This document shows, one piece after another, positions 45,040-55,042 of a DNA stretch of 64,000 bases. The translations under genes and the position numbers were made by a program. Origin of the DNA: CAZJDM01 sp964544765 (GTDB taxonomy: Bacteria; Bdellovibrionota_B; Oligoflexia; CAYFLR01); NCBI GenBank assembly GCA_964544765.1, contig CAZJDM010000001.1, forward strand, positions 1 to 64,000, given 5' to 3'. A model generated the notes under the pieces. That model searched no databases. It had not been told where the DNA came from and was given only the letters and a program-made list of their open reading frames with translations. Every line of letters starts with the position of its first letter. The first letter of the stretch is position 1.

Positions 45040-46869
45040 ATGTGTGGAATTATCGGATATATTGGAAAAAACGATGCCAGAAATGTTATTTTAGAAGGTC
45101 TTAAAACTCTTGAATACAGGGGCTATGATTCATCAGGAATTGCTGTTTTAAAGAATAAGGAGATCCGGGTTGTAAAGTCAAAGGGTAAAATAGTACAACT
45201 TGAAAAGAAACTTAAAGAAGAACCTATTGTTAGTAATATAGGCATTGGGCATACCAGATGGGCCACACATGGCAAGCCAAATGGATTAAACGCTCATCCT
45301 CATCATATAGACAACATTGTCCTTATTCACAATGGTATTATTGAAAATTACCATTCTATCAAACAAAAAATGATAGACAATGGTCGAAAATTTATCTCAG
45401 AAACCGATACCGAGGTTGCTGCCCATTTAGTTGCGTATAATTACCAAAAAAGTAAAAATATAAAAGAGGCCATTTTACAAAGCGTCAACCAATTAGAGGG
45501 ATCCTTTTCTTTAGGAATTATCTGCCAAGATTACCCAAATAAAATCTTTGGAGTAAAAAATGGCTCTCCCTTAATTGTTGGCCATCATCCTGAACACACA
45601 TTATTTGCCTCAGACATTCCGGCTTTAGTTCGCTACACCGATGAAATTTATCACATGGAAGATCTTGAAATTACAGAGATTTCACGTGAAACCATCTCTT
45701 TTTATGATTTTGAAGGACAAACCATCAACAAATCTCCTCACAAAATGCAATGGACCCCTGTGAACATAGAGAAGGGTGGTTATAAACATTATATGCTCAA
45801 AGAGATCTTTGAACAACCCACAGCCTTGGCCAATAATATTTCTACTCGTATTTTTAAAGACACCGGAACTCTTAATATTAAGGAAACTGGAATTAATGAA
45901 ATTGATTTAAAGCAAATTAAGAAGATCCATATCATAGCTTGTGGTACCAGCTGGCACGCTGGTTTGATAGGCAAATTTTTAATTGAAAAAATTACACGCA
46001 TACCGGTCGAAGTTGATCTAGCTTCTGAGTATCGTTATAGATCGCCGCTTATTGATAAAGAAACTATCCTAATTCCCATTTCACAATCTGGTGAAACAGC
46101 TGACACTTTGGCATCTTTAAAGCTAGCCTGCTCTAAAGACATGCCCAGCATAGCTATTGTTAATGCTTTTGAAAGCTCTATTTCTCGCTTAGCTAATGCT
46201 GCTTTTTACACTTTAGCTGGTCCCGAAATTGGTGTCGCCTCAACTAAAGCTTTTACTACCCAGATTCTTACCCTTTATCAACTGGCCCTGGCAATTGCTC
46301 AAGAAATGAAAATCCTTTCTTCCGAGGAACTAAATGCAAAACTCCAGGATATAGTAACTCTTCCCTCTTTAGTGGAAAAAACCTTATCTTTATCTGGAGA
46401 TATTGAAAAACTAAGTTCAATTTATCAATCCATAAACAGTTTTATGTTTATAGGGAGAGGTATTAATTATCCGATTGCCTTAGAGGGAGCTCTTAAGCTT
46501 AAAGAAATTTCGTACATTCATGCCGAAGGATATCCTGCAGGGGAATTAAAACATGGTCCCATTGCTTTAATTGATGAAGTAATGCCCACTGTTGCCATTT
46601 GTTTAAAAGATCATGTATACACCAAAACATTCTCAAATATTGAAGAAATTCATGCTCGCGGAGGTAAACTTATAATAATAGCTACTGAAGGAGATGAATC
46701 CTTTAACCAAATCACCGATCATGTTTTTTACCTTCCTAAGGTATCATGGGAACTTTCTCCAATATTAGCTTCTATACCTCTCCAGCTCTTGGCTTATTAC
46801 ATCGCAAACTTGAAAGGAACAGATATTGACCAACCAAGAAACCTCGCAAAAAGCGTCACCGTTGAATAG
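45040..46869 (+). CDS. glmS: Glutamine-fructose-6-phosphate aminotransferase GlmS
   Basis: 609 residues. The mature nucleophile Cys follows Met (MCGIIGYIG). Glutaminase domain with GYDSSGIA and HTRWATHG, then two SIS domains (ACGTSWHAG, SQSGETADTL, STKAFTTQ) and the C-terminal [13 protein letters not shown]. It makes glucosamine-6-phosphate, the entry to UDP-GlcNAc. ATG with AAGGAAGTAAGG upstream. No glmS ribozyme-like leader is apparent. It overlaps the helicase gene by 44 bases and contains a ParS-like palindrome at 45678-45693. Confidence 0.97.
   Translation: MCGIIGYIGKNDARNVILEGLKTLEYRGYDSSGIAVLKNKEIRVVKSKGKIVQLEKKLKEEPIVSNIGIGHTRWATHGKPNGLNAHPHHIDNIVLIHNGIIENYHSIKQKMIDNGRKFISETDTEVAAHLVAYNYQKSKNIKEAILQSVNQLEGSFSLGIICQDYPNKIFGVKNGSPLIVGHHPEHTLFASDIPALVRYTDEIYHMEDLEITEISRETISFYDFEGQTINKSPHKMQWTPVNIEKGGYKHYMLKEIFEQPTALANNISTRIFKDTGTLNIKETGINEIDLKQIKKIHIIACGTSWHAGLIGKFLIEKITRIPVEVDLASEYRYRSPLIDKETILIPISQSGETADTLASLKLACSKDMPSIAIVNAFESSISRLANAAFYTLAGPEIGVASTKAFTTQILTLYQLALAIAQEMKILSSEELNAKLQDIVTLPSLVEKTLSLSGDIEKLSSIYQSINSFMFIGRGINYPIALEGALKLKEISYIHAEGYPAGELKHGPIALIDEVMPTVAICLKDHVYTKTFSNIEEIHARGGKLIIIATEGDESFNQITDHVFYLPKVSWELSPILASIPLQLLAYYIANLKGTDIDQPRNLAKSVTVE
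45678..45693. promoter_or_regulatory. Possible second parS site inside glmS
   Basis: GATTTCACGTGAAACC matches the parS consensus TGTTTCACGTGAAACA at 13 of 16 positions, with the palindromic core TTTCACGTGAAA intact. It lies 5.4 kb before the strong parS. It encodes ordinary GlmS residues (ISRET), so chance occurrence is possible. Confidence 0.4.
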
Positions 46870-49069
46870 CAATAAGATATTTGACCGCCTAAACGAAGCC
46901 CAAATAAGCGCTGTATCTGCTCCAGATGGCCCAATTGAGGTTTTTGCAGGAGCTGGAAGCGGCAAAACAATGGTTATAGTCGCTCGCATTGTTTATTTAA
47001 TTCAAAAGGGAATTGATCCTTATTCTATTTTATCCCTAACCTTTACCAATAAAGCCGCTAAGGAAATGAAATATAGAATTAATTCTCTGATTTCTTCCCA
47101 GGCAAACAAATGTCTTATCAGCACATTTCATTCTGCTTGCGCCTTGCTCTTAAGACCTTTTAATCATTTATTAGGATTCAATGCCCCCTTTACCATTATA
47201 GATGATACAGAACAACTTACTACTATCCGCAATATTCTTCGTGATACAGGTATATCCAGTCAATTTTTGACTCCTAAAGAAATTCAAAGCGCTATTAATA
47301 AATCCAAAAGAGAGGGAATATCCGCTGCTATTTTTGCTGGAAATGCCACTCAAAACCCTAAAACAATGGCTATTTCTCAGGTTTTCGCTACATATGAAGG
47401 GATTTTACAATCCTCCAATCAACTCGACTTTGGCTCTTTAATACTCCGTTTTGTTGATCTAATGGAAAACAATAACGATGTACTAACACATTATCAAAAT
47501 CGTTTTAAATATATATTGGTCGATGAATATCAAGATACTAATCTTATTCAAAATAAATTGATCACTCTACTGGCAAAAAATCATCACAATATATTTGTGG
47601 TGGGTGACGACGACCAATCGATTTATTCCTGGCGAGGAGCTGATCCTAACAGTTTTATTCGTTTTCAAGAAGCCTTTCCCAAAACACAAATATTTAAACT
47701 TGAGCAGAATTATAGATCCACTAAAAATATTATTGATGCATCATCTCACCTGATTGCTAAAAATACCAGTCGCACCACTAAAACCTTGTGGACCGAGAAT
47801 AACAAAGGAGAGCTTATTTCAGCTGAAAGGATGTTAGACTCCTATCATGAAGCTAATTTTATCGCTGATGAGGTTCGGAACCTTAAGTTGAACGGTACTA
47901 GCTATAACCAAATGGCTATTTTTTATCGAACTAACGCTCAATCAAGATTATTAGAAGAAATTTTTAATCGCAATAATATCCCTTATCGTATTTACGGAGG
48001 ACTGCGCTTCTTTGACCGATCAGAGATTAAAGACCTAGTATATTATCTAAAAGCCATTCAAAATCCCAGTAATCAACTTGCATTAGAACGAATTATAAAT
48101 AAGCCCAAAAGAGGTATTGGTAAATCCACTATTCAAAAAATTTCTGAATTTGCCAAACAAAACCAAACCTCTTTCTGGCAAATCCTGGTAGACGGAGCTC
48201 CCTCTATTAAACTTAGTAGCGGAATTCGAAAAAAACTATATGATTTCACTAGCTTTCTATTAGTATTTATGAATAAAGTTTCCAAAACCAAAGTTTCATC
48301 TTTATTAGAAGAAATCATCTCCCAAACAGAATTTCTTTCTTTTTTAGAAAAATCAGACCCTGAAACATTCTCTGATCGCTTTGAAAATATTCATGAATTA
48401 AAAAACTCTATCATGGCTATGGAAGAACTAAAACCATTATCTCTAGATGACTACCTTCAAACCGTCAGCCTCCAATCTATGCCTGAAGAAAGTAATGAGG
48501 AAAGAGATGTAAATCAACACGAAGTTGTTTCTTTCATGACTCTTCACTCGGCAAAAGGACTTGAATTTCCTTATGTTTTTATAACCGGTGTAGAGGACGG
48601 TTTAATTCCGCATTATAATAGTACTTATGAAGTACAATCCTTTGAGGAGGAAAGGCGCCTTTTTTATGTTGGTATGACTAGAGCCATGAAAAAGCTTTTT
48701 TTAACGTATTGTATGCGCCGATTCGAACACGGCAAATATATTACCCCCATGCCCTCTCCCTTTCTGGATGAAATCCCCGCTCAATATTTTAATCAATCTG
48801 AAATATCTACAACTTCTGACTATAATTCTTCATTACCATCCCCACTACCTTCCTCATTTAAAGAAATAACCAACCCCATTTGCAAAGAGACCAATAATGA
48901 TGTATCTTCCTTTACGATAGGGCAGAAAGTAATTCATAAAACCTTTGGTATCGGTCGGGTTTTAAAAAGAGTTACAGGCCATAGTGGTGATAAAATTACC
49001 GTTTTTTTCGATATTTGTGGAGAAAAAACTATATTACCTGAGTATTTATCTGCTTTTAAACAAACTTAA
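46826..49069 (+). CDS. UvrD/PcrA-type DNA helicase
   Basis: 747 residues. Superfamily 1A motifs in order: Q-motif region LNEAQISAV, Walker [60 protein letters not shown] and [10 protein letters not shown]. The C-terminus carries a PcrA-like KOW/Tudor tail ([19 protein letters not shown]). Acts in repair and removal of stalled RNA polymerase. TTG start with AAAGGA seven bases upstream, inside the glmS 3' end. Its TAA overlaps the ATG of mnmG. Confidence 0.93.
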   Translation: MTNQETSQKASPLNSNKIFDRLNEAQISAVSAPDGPIEVFAGAGSGKTMVIVARIVYLIQKGIDPYSILSLTFTNKAAKEMKYRINSLISSQANKCLISTFHSACALLLRPFNHLLGFNAPFTIIDDTEQLTTIRNILRDTGISSQFLTPKEIQSAINKSKREGISAAIFAGNATQNPKTMAISQVFATYEGILQSSNQLDFGSLILRFVDLMENNNDVLTHYQNRFKYILVDEYQDTNLIQNKLITLLAKNHHNIFVVGDDDQSIYSWRGADPNSFIRFQEAFPKTQIFKLEQNYRSTKNIIDASSHLIAKNTSRTTKTLWTENNKGELISAERMLDSYHEANFIADEVRNLKLNGTSYNQMAIFYRTNAQSRLLEEIFNRNNIPYRIYGGLRFFDRSEIKDLVYYLKAIQNPSNQLALERIINKPKRGIGKSTIQKISEFAKQNQTSFWQILVDGAPSIKLSSGIRKKLYDFTSFLLVFMNKVSKTKVSSLLEEIISQTEFLSFLEKSDPETFSDRFENIHELKNSIMAMEELKPLSLDDYLQTVSLQSMPEESNEERDVNQHEVVSFMTLHSAKGLEFPYVFITGVEDGLIPHYNSTYEVQSFEEERRLFYVGMTRAMKKLFLTYCMRRFEHGKYITPMPSPFLDEIPAQYFNQSEISTTSDYNSSLPSPLPSSFKEITNPICKETNNDVSSFTIGQKVIHKTFGIGRVLKRVTGHSGDKITVFFDICGEKTILPEYLSAFKQT

Positions 49070-49096
49070 TGCGGACTTCGTCCGCTAGCCGCATTA
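49067..49096 (+). promoter_or_regulatory. Alternative hairpins over the helicase-mnmG junction
   Basis: GCGGAC (49071-49076) pairs with GTCCGC (49080-49085) with a TTC loop. Alternatively TAATGCGG (49067-49074) pairs with CCGCATTA (49089-49096). The two share GCGG and so are mutually exclusive, and they cover both candidate mnmG start codons. An effect on start-site choice or coupling is plausible. Confidence 0.4.
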
Positions 49097-50979
49097 TGAA
49101 TTCTTCTACACAAAATTTTGATGTTTTAGTTATTGGAGCTGGTCATGCTGGCGTTGAGGCCTCTTTAGCTACTGCTAGATTAGGTCTTAAAACCTGTTTA
49201 ATTACTATGAATTTAGATCATATAGCTTCCATGTCTTGCAATCCATCAATAGGCGGAACAGCTAAAGGACATTTAGTTCGAGAAATTGATACTTTAGGTG
49301 GGCAAATGGGTAAAACTATTGATATGGCTGGAATCCATTTTAGAACCTTGAATGCTTCCAAGGGCCCGGCTGTTCGTTCTTCTAGAGCCCAGGCTGACAA
49401 GGATCTTTACCGTCGACTTATGACAAGAACTATCCAACTCCAACCTAACTTATCTATTAGGCAAGATACGGTAGAAAACATAATATACACCAATTCTGAA
49501 GTTACTGGAGTTAAAACCAAGCTTGGTCTACACCTATTAAGCAATCATTTGATCTTGACTACCGGAACTTTTTTAAATGGTTTAATCCACACCGGTAATA
49601 AAAACTTTGCCGCTGGACGTTTAGGTGATCAACATTGTACCGGGATAACCCATTGTCTTCAGCAAGCCGGGTTTACAACAGGACGTTTAAAAACAGGAAC
49701 CCCTCCTCGTTTAGATGGTAAAACAATCGATTTTAACCAAATGGAATCACAAGAAGGAGATATTGATTTTACACCTTTTTCTTATTCCAATCGTTTTAAT
49801 GGAGTCGAAAATAAGGTTCTGTGTCATATAACCTACACCAATTCATCTACTCATGACATCATTAGAAACAACTTCAATCGTTCTCCTTTATTTACCGGTA
49901 CTATTAAAGGTATAGGTCCACGTTACTGTCCCAGCATCGAAGACAAAGTTAACCGTTTTGCCAATCGCGATCGTCATCAAGTATTTATTGAGCCTGAAGG
50001 ATTGGATTGTAATGAATATTATCCTAACGGAATTTCAACCAGCTTACCATATGATGTTCAAATTGATTTTCTGCATCAAATTCCCGGCCTACAAGACGCT
50101 CAAATAACTCGACCTGGATATGCTGTTGAATATGATTTTATTAACCCAATCCAATTATTTCCAACTTTAGAGTCTAAATCTTATAGTGGACTCTATTTTG
50201 CTGGACAAATTAATGGTACCTCTGGATATGAGGAAGCAGCCGCTCAAGGTTTGATAGCGGGTATAAATGCCGCTAATTCAATTTTAAAGCGTCCACCTTT
50301 CATTCTAAATCGCAATGAGTCATATATAGGAGTTCTAATTGATGATTTAATCACTAAAGGGGCTTCTGAGCCCTATAGAATGTTTACCTCACGCGCCGAA
50401 TTTAGGCTGCTATTACGAGAAGATAACACAGATGAACGTCTTCTAACCAAAGGTTATGAACTAGGTCTTATTGATAGTGATATCTACAACGATTTTAAAT
50501 CTGAACAAAACACCAAAACCATTGTAACCCAGCAACTTGCTCAGTCACATTTAGCTTTAAATTCTCCAGTGAAAAATTTCTTCTTATCTCGAAATCTACC
50601 AGTTCCATCTGGTTCTTGCTCCTATAAAACATTGTTGAAAAGAACCGAATTTGATTACCAGCTACTTTATGATCTAGATCCTTCTCTTCCCACTGTATCA
50701 AGCTATTTAAAAAGAAAGATTAAATTTGATATAAAACTTGAAGGCTATATCCAACGACAACAAGCTGAAATTAATCGTCTTAGCCAATTAGAACAAATAA
50801 AAATTCCCAATAATATGAACTATCGCTTGGTTAAAGGATTATCTAACGAGGTTGTCGAAATCTTAATACGAACACTTCCTCAAACCTTAGGTCAGGTATC
50901 ACGAATACAGGGAATTACTCCAGCCGCTATTTCTATTCTGTATTTATATGTAAAACGGCATCTTGAGGAATCCATTTAA
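49069..50979 (+). CDS. mnmG: tRNA uridine 5-carboxymethylaminomethyl modification enzyme MnmG
   Basis: 636 residues. FAD-binding Rossmann motif [16 protein letters not shown], then [27 protein letters not shown] signature ([14 protein letters not shown]) and a C-terminal MnmE-binding helical domain. With MnmE it modifies wobble uridines. The start is ATG 49069 (TAATG overlap) or ATG 49096, whose product fits family N-termini better; neither has a clear SD. It lies upstream of parAB as gidA does in many genomes, but mnmE and rsmG are not adjacent. Confidence 0.95.
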   Translation: MRTSSASRIMNSSTQNFDVLVIGAGHAGVEASLATARLGLKTCLITMNLDHIASMSCNPSIGGTAKGHLVREIDTLGGQMGKTIDMAGIHFRTLNASKGPAVRSSRAQADKDLYRRLMTRTIQLQPNLSIRQDTVENIIYTNSEVTGVKTKLGLHLLSNHLILTTGTFLNGLIHTGNKNFAAGRLGDQHCTGITHCLQQAGFTTGRLKTGTPPRLDGKTIDFNQMESQEGDIDFTPFSYSNRFNGVENKVLCHITYTNSSTHDIIRNNFNRSPLFTGTIKGIGPRYCPSIEDKVNRFANRDRHQVFIEPEGLDCNEYYPNGISTSLPYDVQIDFLHQIPGLQDAQITRPGYAVEYDFINPIQLFPTLESKSYSGLYFAGQINGTSGYEEAAAQGLIAGINAANSILKRPPFILNRNESYIGVLIDDLITKGASEPYRMFTSRAEFRLLLREDNTDERLLTKGYELGLIDSDIYNDFKSEQNTKTIVTQQLAQSHLALNSPVKNFFLSRNLPVPSGSCSYKTLLKRTEFDYQLLYDLDPSLPTVSSYLKRKIKFDIKLEGYIQRQQAEINRLSQLEQIKIPNNMNYRLVKGLSNEVVEILIRTLPQTLGQVSRIQGITPAAISILYLYVKRHLEESI

Positions 50980-51083
50980 CAAACCGGATCTCCCATTAAA
51001 TTCGAAAGCTTCGCAATCAAATTATAGTGGGAGTTTATCTATTTTAGTTAAAGAAGCGATGTTATTACCAGCTTTTTATCGAA

Positions 51084-51099
51084 TGTTTCACGTGAAACT
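51084..51099. promoter_or_regulatory. parS centromere site
   Basis: TGTTTCACGTGAAACT matches the bacterial parS consensus TGTTTCACGTGAAACA at 15 of 16 positions. It lies between mnmG and parA, the classical position. ParB would load here to form the partition complex and may also autoregulate parAB, whose promoter begins 27 bases downstream. Confidence 0.92.
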
Positions 51100-51125
51100 T
51101 TTTCAAATTAATCTGATCTGTTTAA

Positions 51126-51153
51126 TTGACACACAACATTAGTCTGTTATGAT
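51126..51153 (+). promoter_or_regulatory. Sigma-70-type promoter of parAB
   Basis: TTGACA (51126-51131), 16-base spacer, TATGAT (51148-51153). The -35 is perfect and the -10 has one mismatch. The predicted start is about 75 bases before the parA ATG. Confidence 0.6.
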
Positions 51154-51236
51154 AACCATTAATACAATAATATATTTGACATTACAGTACTTTTCTATTT
51201 TAATTTGAGAGTATCCAATTGAATTGTGGAGGTTTT

Positions 51237-52091
51237 ATGGCAAAGATCATTTCCATTTCAAATCAGAAAGGCGGCGTTGGCAAAACTACTACAGCGGTTA
51301 ATTTAGCATCATCCTTAGCAACATCCAATAAAAGAACCCTTTTAATCGACCTAGATCCTCAGGCCAACTCATGTAGCGGCCTCGGAGTACGCATACCAGA
51401 CGGATCACCCCATATTTATAGTGTTTTAATAGGTAAGAAGAAAATAAAACAGATAATACTTAAGTCCACCATTAAAGGACTCGACCTAGCCCCATCCAAC
51501 CCTGATTTGTATGGGGTCGAAGTAGAATTATCCCAAACAATTGCCCGTGAATATAAATTAAAAGACGCCCTAGAACCGGTTTTACCCTATTACGATTTCA
51601 TCCTGATCGATTGTCCTCCAGCACTAGGAATATTAACCATTAATGCTCTAACCGCCTCTAACTCGGTATTAATTCCCCTCCAATGTGAATATTATGCCCT
51701 AGAAGGACTTAGTAATTTACTAAATACATTTAAACTGGTACAACGCATTAATTCTGACCTTTTTCTCGAAGGTATTTTATTTACTATGTACGACAAACGA
51801 AACAACATTTGTAATCAGGTTGTTAAAGAAGTTTCTGCACGCTTTAAAAATTATATTTTTTCCACCATAATTCCTCGCAATGTAAAGCTATCTGAAGCTC
51901 CGAGCCATGAACAACCTATTTTGTTATATGATTATAATTCCTCAGGTTGTAAAGCTTACTTAAAACTATCTAGAGAAATAATCAGAAAAAATCTGCAACA
52001 AAAACAATCTGTGGTTACCACTAAATCAATTCCTAATAAGGTTATTAATTATAATAGCAAGAATTCATCAATTTCAGGGAGGGGATTATGA
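51237..52091 (+). CDS. parA: Chromosome-partitioning ATPase ParA
   Basis: About 284 residues. Deviant Walker A KGGVGKTT, LLIDLDPQ, LIDCPPALG and the DNA-binding basic C-terminal half typical of small chromosomal ParA/Soj. It moves ParB-parS complexes by nucleoid-bound ATPase cycles. The ATG at 51237 has GGAGG upstream; an earlier in-frame TTG at 51219 would add six residues. A Lys/Ser/Asn-rich tail of about 35 residues is longer than usual. It overlaps parB by four bases (ATGA). Confidence 0.96.
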   Translation: MAKIISISNQKGGVGKTTTAVNLASSLATSNKRTLLIDLDPQANSCSGLGVRIPDGSPHIYSVLIGKKKIKQIILKSTIKGLDLAPSNPDLYGVEVELSQTIAREYKLKDALEPVLPYYDFILIDCPPALGILTINALTASNSVLIPLQCEYYALEGLSNLLNTFKLVQRINSDLFLEGILFTMYDKRNNICNQVVKEVSARFKNYIFSTIIPRNVKLSEAPSHEQPILLYDYNSSGCKAYLKLSREIIRKNLQQKQSVVTTKSIPNKVINYNSKNSSISGRGL

Positions 52092-52999
52092 AAAAACGAT
52101 CTGCCTTAGGAAATGGGGTTAATTCCCTTTTTTCTAGCGATGTTGATTTAGACAAAGGGCCCTCAGTGCAGGCTCCAGTTACCAAATCTACTAAAACCCC
52201 AGCTTCCGTGTTTCAAGCTCCAATTCATAAAATACAACCAAGTCTCTCTCAACCTAGAAAGCTTTTTCAAGATGAAGATTTAGAAGAGCTATCTAAATCC
52301 ATTAAGGAGGTGGGAATTATCCAACCCCTTATAGTTAAAATGGATGAAAAAGACGATTCTTTTATGATTGTCGCTGGTGAACGTAGGTGGAGAGCTGCTC
52401 AGAAGGCCGGATTACACGAAGTACCAATAATTTTACGGGAATGCGACAATAAAGACATGCTAGAGATAGCATTAATTGAAAACATTCAAAGGCAAGATCT
52501 CAACGTTATTGAAGAAGCTGAAGCTTATCAAATGCTACAAATAAAATATAACCTCAATCAAGAAGATATCTCTAAAAAGGTTGGAAAAGACCGTACCACC
52601 ATCACCAATACCTTGCGAATCCTAAAACTTCCTCCCGAAATTCAAAGAGATATTATTGATGAAACCTTATCTATGGGTCATGCCCGAGCTCTTTTAGCTC
52701 TCGAAAATAAAGACCTACAACTTGAAGTCCGTAATTTAATTAAAATAAAGGACTTGAATGTAAGACAAACGGAACAAATAATCCGAAAATTAAAACAAAA
52801 AAAAGACCAAAAAAACACCCTAAGCAGGGTTTATCAGGAAAATCCCAACCTACTTTTTTTGTCTGAATCACTACAAAAATATTTTGGGACCAAAGTCACA
52901 ATTAAAGGACGTGGAAAAAAGGGAAAAATTGAGATATCCTATCATTCTTTCGATGACCTCGAAAGAATTTTAGATTTAATGAAGAGCAAAAATGCTTAA
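52088..52999 (+). CDS. parB: Chromosome-partitioning protein ParB
   Basis: 303 residues. N-terminal ParA-interaction region, CTPase motifs (QPRKLF, GERRWRAAQKAG, ENIQRQDLN) and the HTH that reads parS (EDISKKVGKDRTTITNTLRILKLP). A C-terminal dimerisation domain follows (KKGKIEISYHSFDDLERILDLM). It clamps on parS using CTP and spreads on DNA. ATG with GGGAGGGG upstream, overlapping parA. Confidence 0.97.
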   Translation: MKKRSALGNGVNSLFSSDVDLDKGPSVQAPVTKSTKTPASVFQAPIHKIQPSLSQPRKLFQDEDLEELSKSIKEVGIIQPLIVKMDEKDDSFMIVAGERRWRAAQKAGLHEVPIILRECDNKDMLEIALIENIQRQDLNVIEEAEAYQMLQIKYNLNQEDISKKVGKDRTTITNTLRILKLPPEIQRDIIDETLSMGHARALLALENKDLQLEVRNLIKIKDLNVRQTEQIIRKLKQKKDQKNTLSRVYQENPNLLFLSESLQKYFGTKVTIKGRGKKGKIEISYHSFDDLERILDLMKSKNA

Positions 53000-53023
53000 T
53001 AATCAATTATTAGGAGTTTTTTA

Positions 53024-53428
53024 ATGAAAAATAAATCAAATCAAATGCCCACTTATAAGGAACAATCCGCTAATCAGGGTAAACGTGAACTAAAAGCTTT
53101 TTTGGAAAAAGGGAGTGAATTTGAAGGTAAATTGATTTTTGAAGGAACAGTTCGTTTAAATGGCAAATTTACCGGTGAAATAGTCACGAATGATGTTTTA
53201 ATTATAGGTGAAGATGCTGAGATTAACGCCAATATTGATGCTGGCAATATTATTTCAAGTGGAAAAGTAAATGGGAACATTATTACCCGAGAAAAGTTAG
53301 AATTATTAAGTCCCGGTGTATTAGTAGGCAATGTTGAGACACCATGTCTAAATATCCAAGAAGGGGTAATTTTTGATGGTAATTGTAAAATGACTCCTCC
53401 CAAAAATTCCTCTCCTACCAAGATATAA
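53024..53428 (+). CDS. Bactofilin
   Basis: 134 residues. The beta-helical bactofilin core runs GSEFEGKLIFEGTVRLNGKFTGEI...GEDAEINANIDAGNIISSGKVNGNIITREKLELLSPGVLVGNVETPCLNI. Polar tails flank it. Bactofilins polymerise without nucleotides into cytoskeletal fibres; in Myxococcus they interact with the ParABS system. Its place 24 bases after parB suggests a link to chromosome segregation or polar organisation. The link is inferred. Confidence 0.93.
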   Translation: MKNKSNQMPTYKEQSANQGKRELKAFLEKGSEFEGKLIFEGTVRLNGKFTGEIVTNDVLIIGEDAEINANIDAGNIISSGKVNGNIITREKLELLSPGVLVGNVETPCLNIQEGVIFDGNCKMTPPKNSSPTKI

Positions 53429-53446
53429 ATTAGGGAGATTCTTATT

Positions 53447-54061
53447 ATGACGTTGGATATACTAAGATGGCCACACCCTATTTTATCTAAGGTGGCTGAA
53501 CCCGTGACCGATTTTTCTAAAGACCTCTCTGACTTAGCTGAAGAAATGTTTGTAACCATGAATGAGGCAAATGGAATTGGATTAGCTGCTCCACAAATTG
53601 GAAAATCTATTCGTATGTTTGTAATTCATATACCTTTTACTGAAGAAGACACTGATGAAACAAACCACGTTGACACAGAGGTCACTTCCTCTCAAGAGGA
53701 AGATAAGAAAGATATTACCTTAGTTGAAGAATGGTGGCATAATCAGGACTTTGTATTTGTAAATCCTCAAATTATTTCTTCATCAGGTAAGGTAGTTTAC
53801 AATGAAGGTTGTTTAAGTTTACCAGAAATCAATGAAGACATAACCCGGTATCAAAAGATTAAGGTCAAATATTTTTCTTTAGATGGAGTAGAACATACTA
53901 TTGAAGCCAATGATCTTTTTAGTGTATGTATTCAACATGAACTTGACCACTTAGATGGAAAGGTTTTTATTCAACGTCTTTCAAGATTAAAATTTAGCTT
54001 GCTTAAAAAAAGAATTTTAAAAGAAATAAAAGAAGCAGAAAAAAAGGATAATTTGTTATAA
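53447..54061 (+). CDS. def: Peptide deformylase with acidic insertion
   Basis: 204 residues. Motif 1 GIGLAAPQIG, motif 2 EGCLSLPE and motif 3 QHELDHLDG are intact, giving the metal ligands Cys, His, His and the catalytic Glu. It removes the N-formyl group from nascent proteins. About 30 extra, mostly acidic residues (EEDTDETNHVDTEV...) lie between motifs 1 and 2. Coupled to fmt, the enzyme that formylates initiator tRNA, by a TAATG overlap. Confidence 0.96.
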   Translation: MTLDILRWPHPILSKVAEPVTDFSKDLSDLAEEMFVTMNEANGIGLAAPQIGKSIRMFVIHIPFTEEDTDETNHVDTEVTSSQEEDKKDITLVEEWWHNQDFVFVNPQIISSSGKVVYNEGCLSLPEINEDITRYQKIKVKYFSLDGVEHTIEANDLFSVCIQHELDHLDGKVFIQRLSRLKFSLLKKRILKEIKEAEKKDNLL

Positions 54062-55020
54062 TGGCAGCTCCTTATCGCATAATTTTCATGGGAACACCTG
54101 ATTTTGCTCTTCCTAGCTTACGTTTATTGGCAGAAAATCCTTTATTAGACGTTGTTGCTATTTTTTCTCAACCAGATCGCCAAGCTGGTAGGGGAAAAAA
54201 AGTTTCCGCTCCACCTGTCAAAATATTGGCATCTAAATTGGAAATTCCTCTCTATCAACTTGAATCTCTAAAATCCAAAGAAGAAACCAAATCCCTTTTT
54301 CACCAATTAAAACCGGATTGCATAATAGTAGTGGCTTATGGATTATTTTTACCACGATGGCTTCTTAGCTTACCTCGCTGTGGTTGCCTTAATCTCCACC
54401 CTTCCTTACTACCCAAGTACCGTGGTCCTAGTCCAATCAATTTTACTCTTATAAACGGAGATACTCAAACAGGTATTACTGTAATAGCTATTAATGACCA
54501 AATGGATGCCGGTGATATCGTACATCAAAACACCTTCACAGTCTCTGTAGATGATACTTATCAGTCATTACACGATAAGTTATCACTTTTTGGAGCTCGA
54601 GAACTAAACCAAATAACACCTAAATGGATCAGCGGGGAAATCGAAGCATCTGCTCAAAATCATGAAACAGCTACCTTTACACAACTAATAAATAAAAGCG
54701 ACGGTTTGATTGATTGGTCAAAAAGCTCTAAAACAATTGCAAATCAAGTACGGGCATTTGATCCGTGGCCCTCATCTTTTACTTTTTTAAATAATAAACG
54801 GATTCGTTTATTCAACTATACATTTGAATTTCCATCTTTTGATAAAAATGAATATCAAACTGGACAGATAATTATTGCCAAAGAAATTATTGTGGTTCGA
54901 ACCGGCGATGGATTTGTAGGTTTTAAAGAAATTCAAATGGAAGGAAAAAAACGTTTAAAAGTAAAAGAGTTCTTAATAGGAAATACCTTGAGTCAAGACG
55001 CTCAATTTAAAAACCAATAA
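54061..55020 (+). CDS. fmt: Methionyl-tRNA formyltransferase
   Basis: 319 residues. IIFMGTPDFALPSLRLL at the N-terminus, the formyl-folate site HPSLLPKYRGPSPI and GITV..I.DQMDAGDI, then the C-terminal tRNA-binding barrel (VRAFDPWPSSF). It formylates Met-tRNA(fMet). The ATG overlaps the def stop. Confidence 0.96.
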   Translation: MAAPYRIIFMGTPDFALPSLRLLAENPLLDVVAIFSQPDRQAGRGKKVSAPPVKILASKLEIPLYQLESLKSKEETKSLFHQLKPDCIIVVAYGLFLPRWLLSLPRCGCLNLHPSLLPKYRGPSPINFTLINGDTQTGITVIAINDQMDAGDIVHQNTFTVSVDDTYQSLHDKLSLFGARELNQITPKWISGEIEASAQNHETATFTQLINKSDGLIDWSKSSKTIANQVRAFDPWPSSFTFLNNKRIRLFNYTFEFPSFDKNEYQTGQIIIAKEIIVVRTGDGFVGFKEIQMEGKKRLKVKEFLIGNTLSQDAQFKNQ

Positions 55021-55042
55021 ATTAACAGATTGAGGAATTCAT

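Noticed and set aside
44900..45060. Possibility that the short glmU is a frameshifted full-length gene
   Set aside because: Only 20 bases separate its stop from the glmS start, so there is no room for the missing acetyltransferase half.
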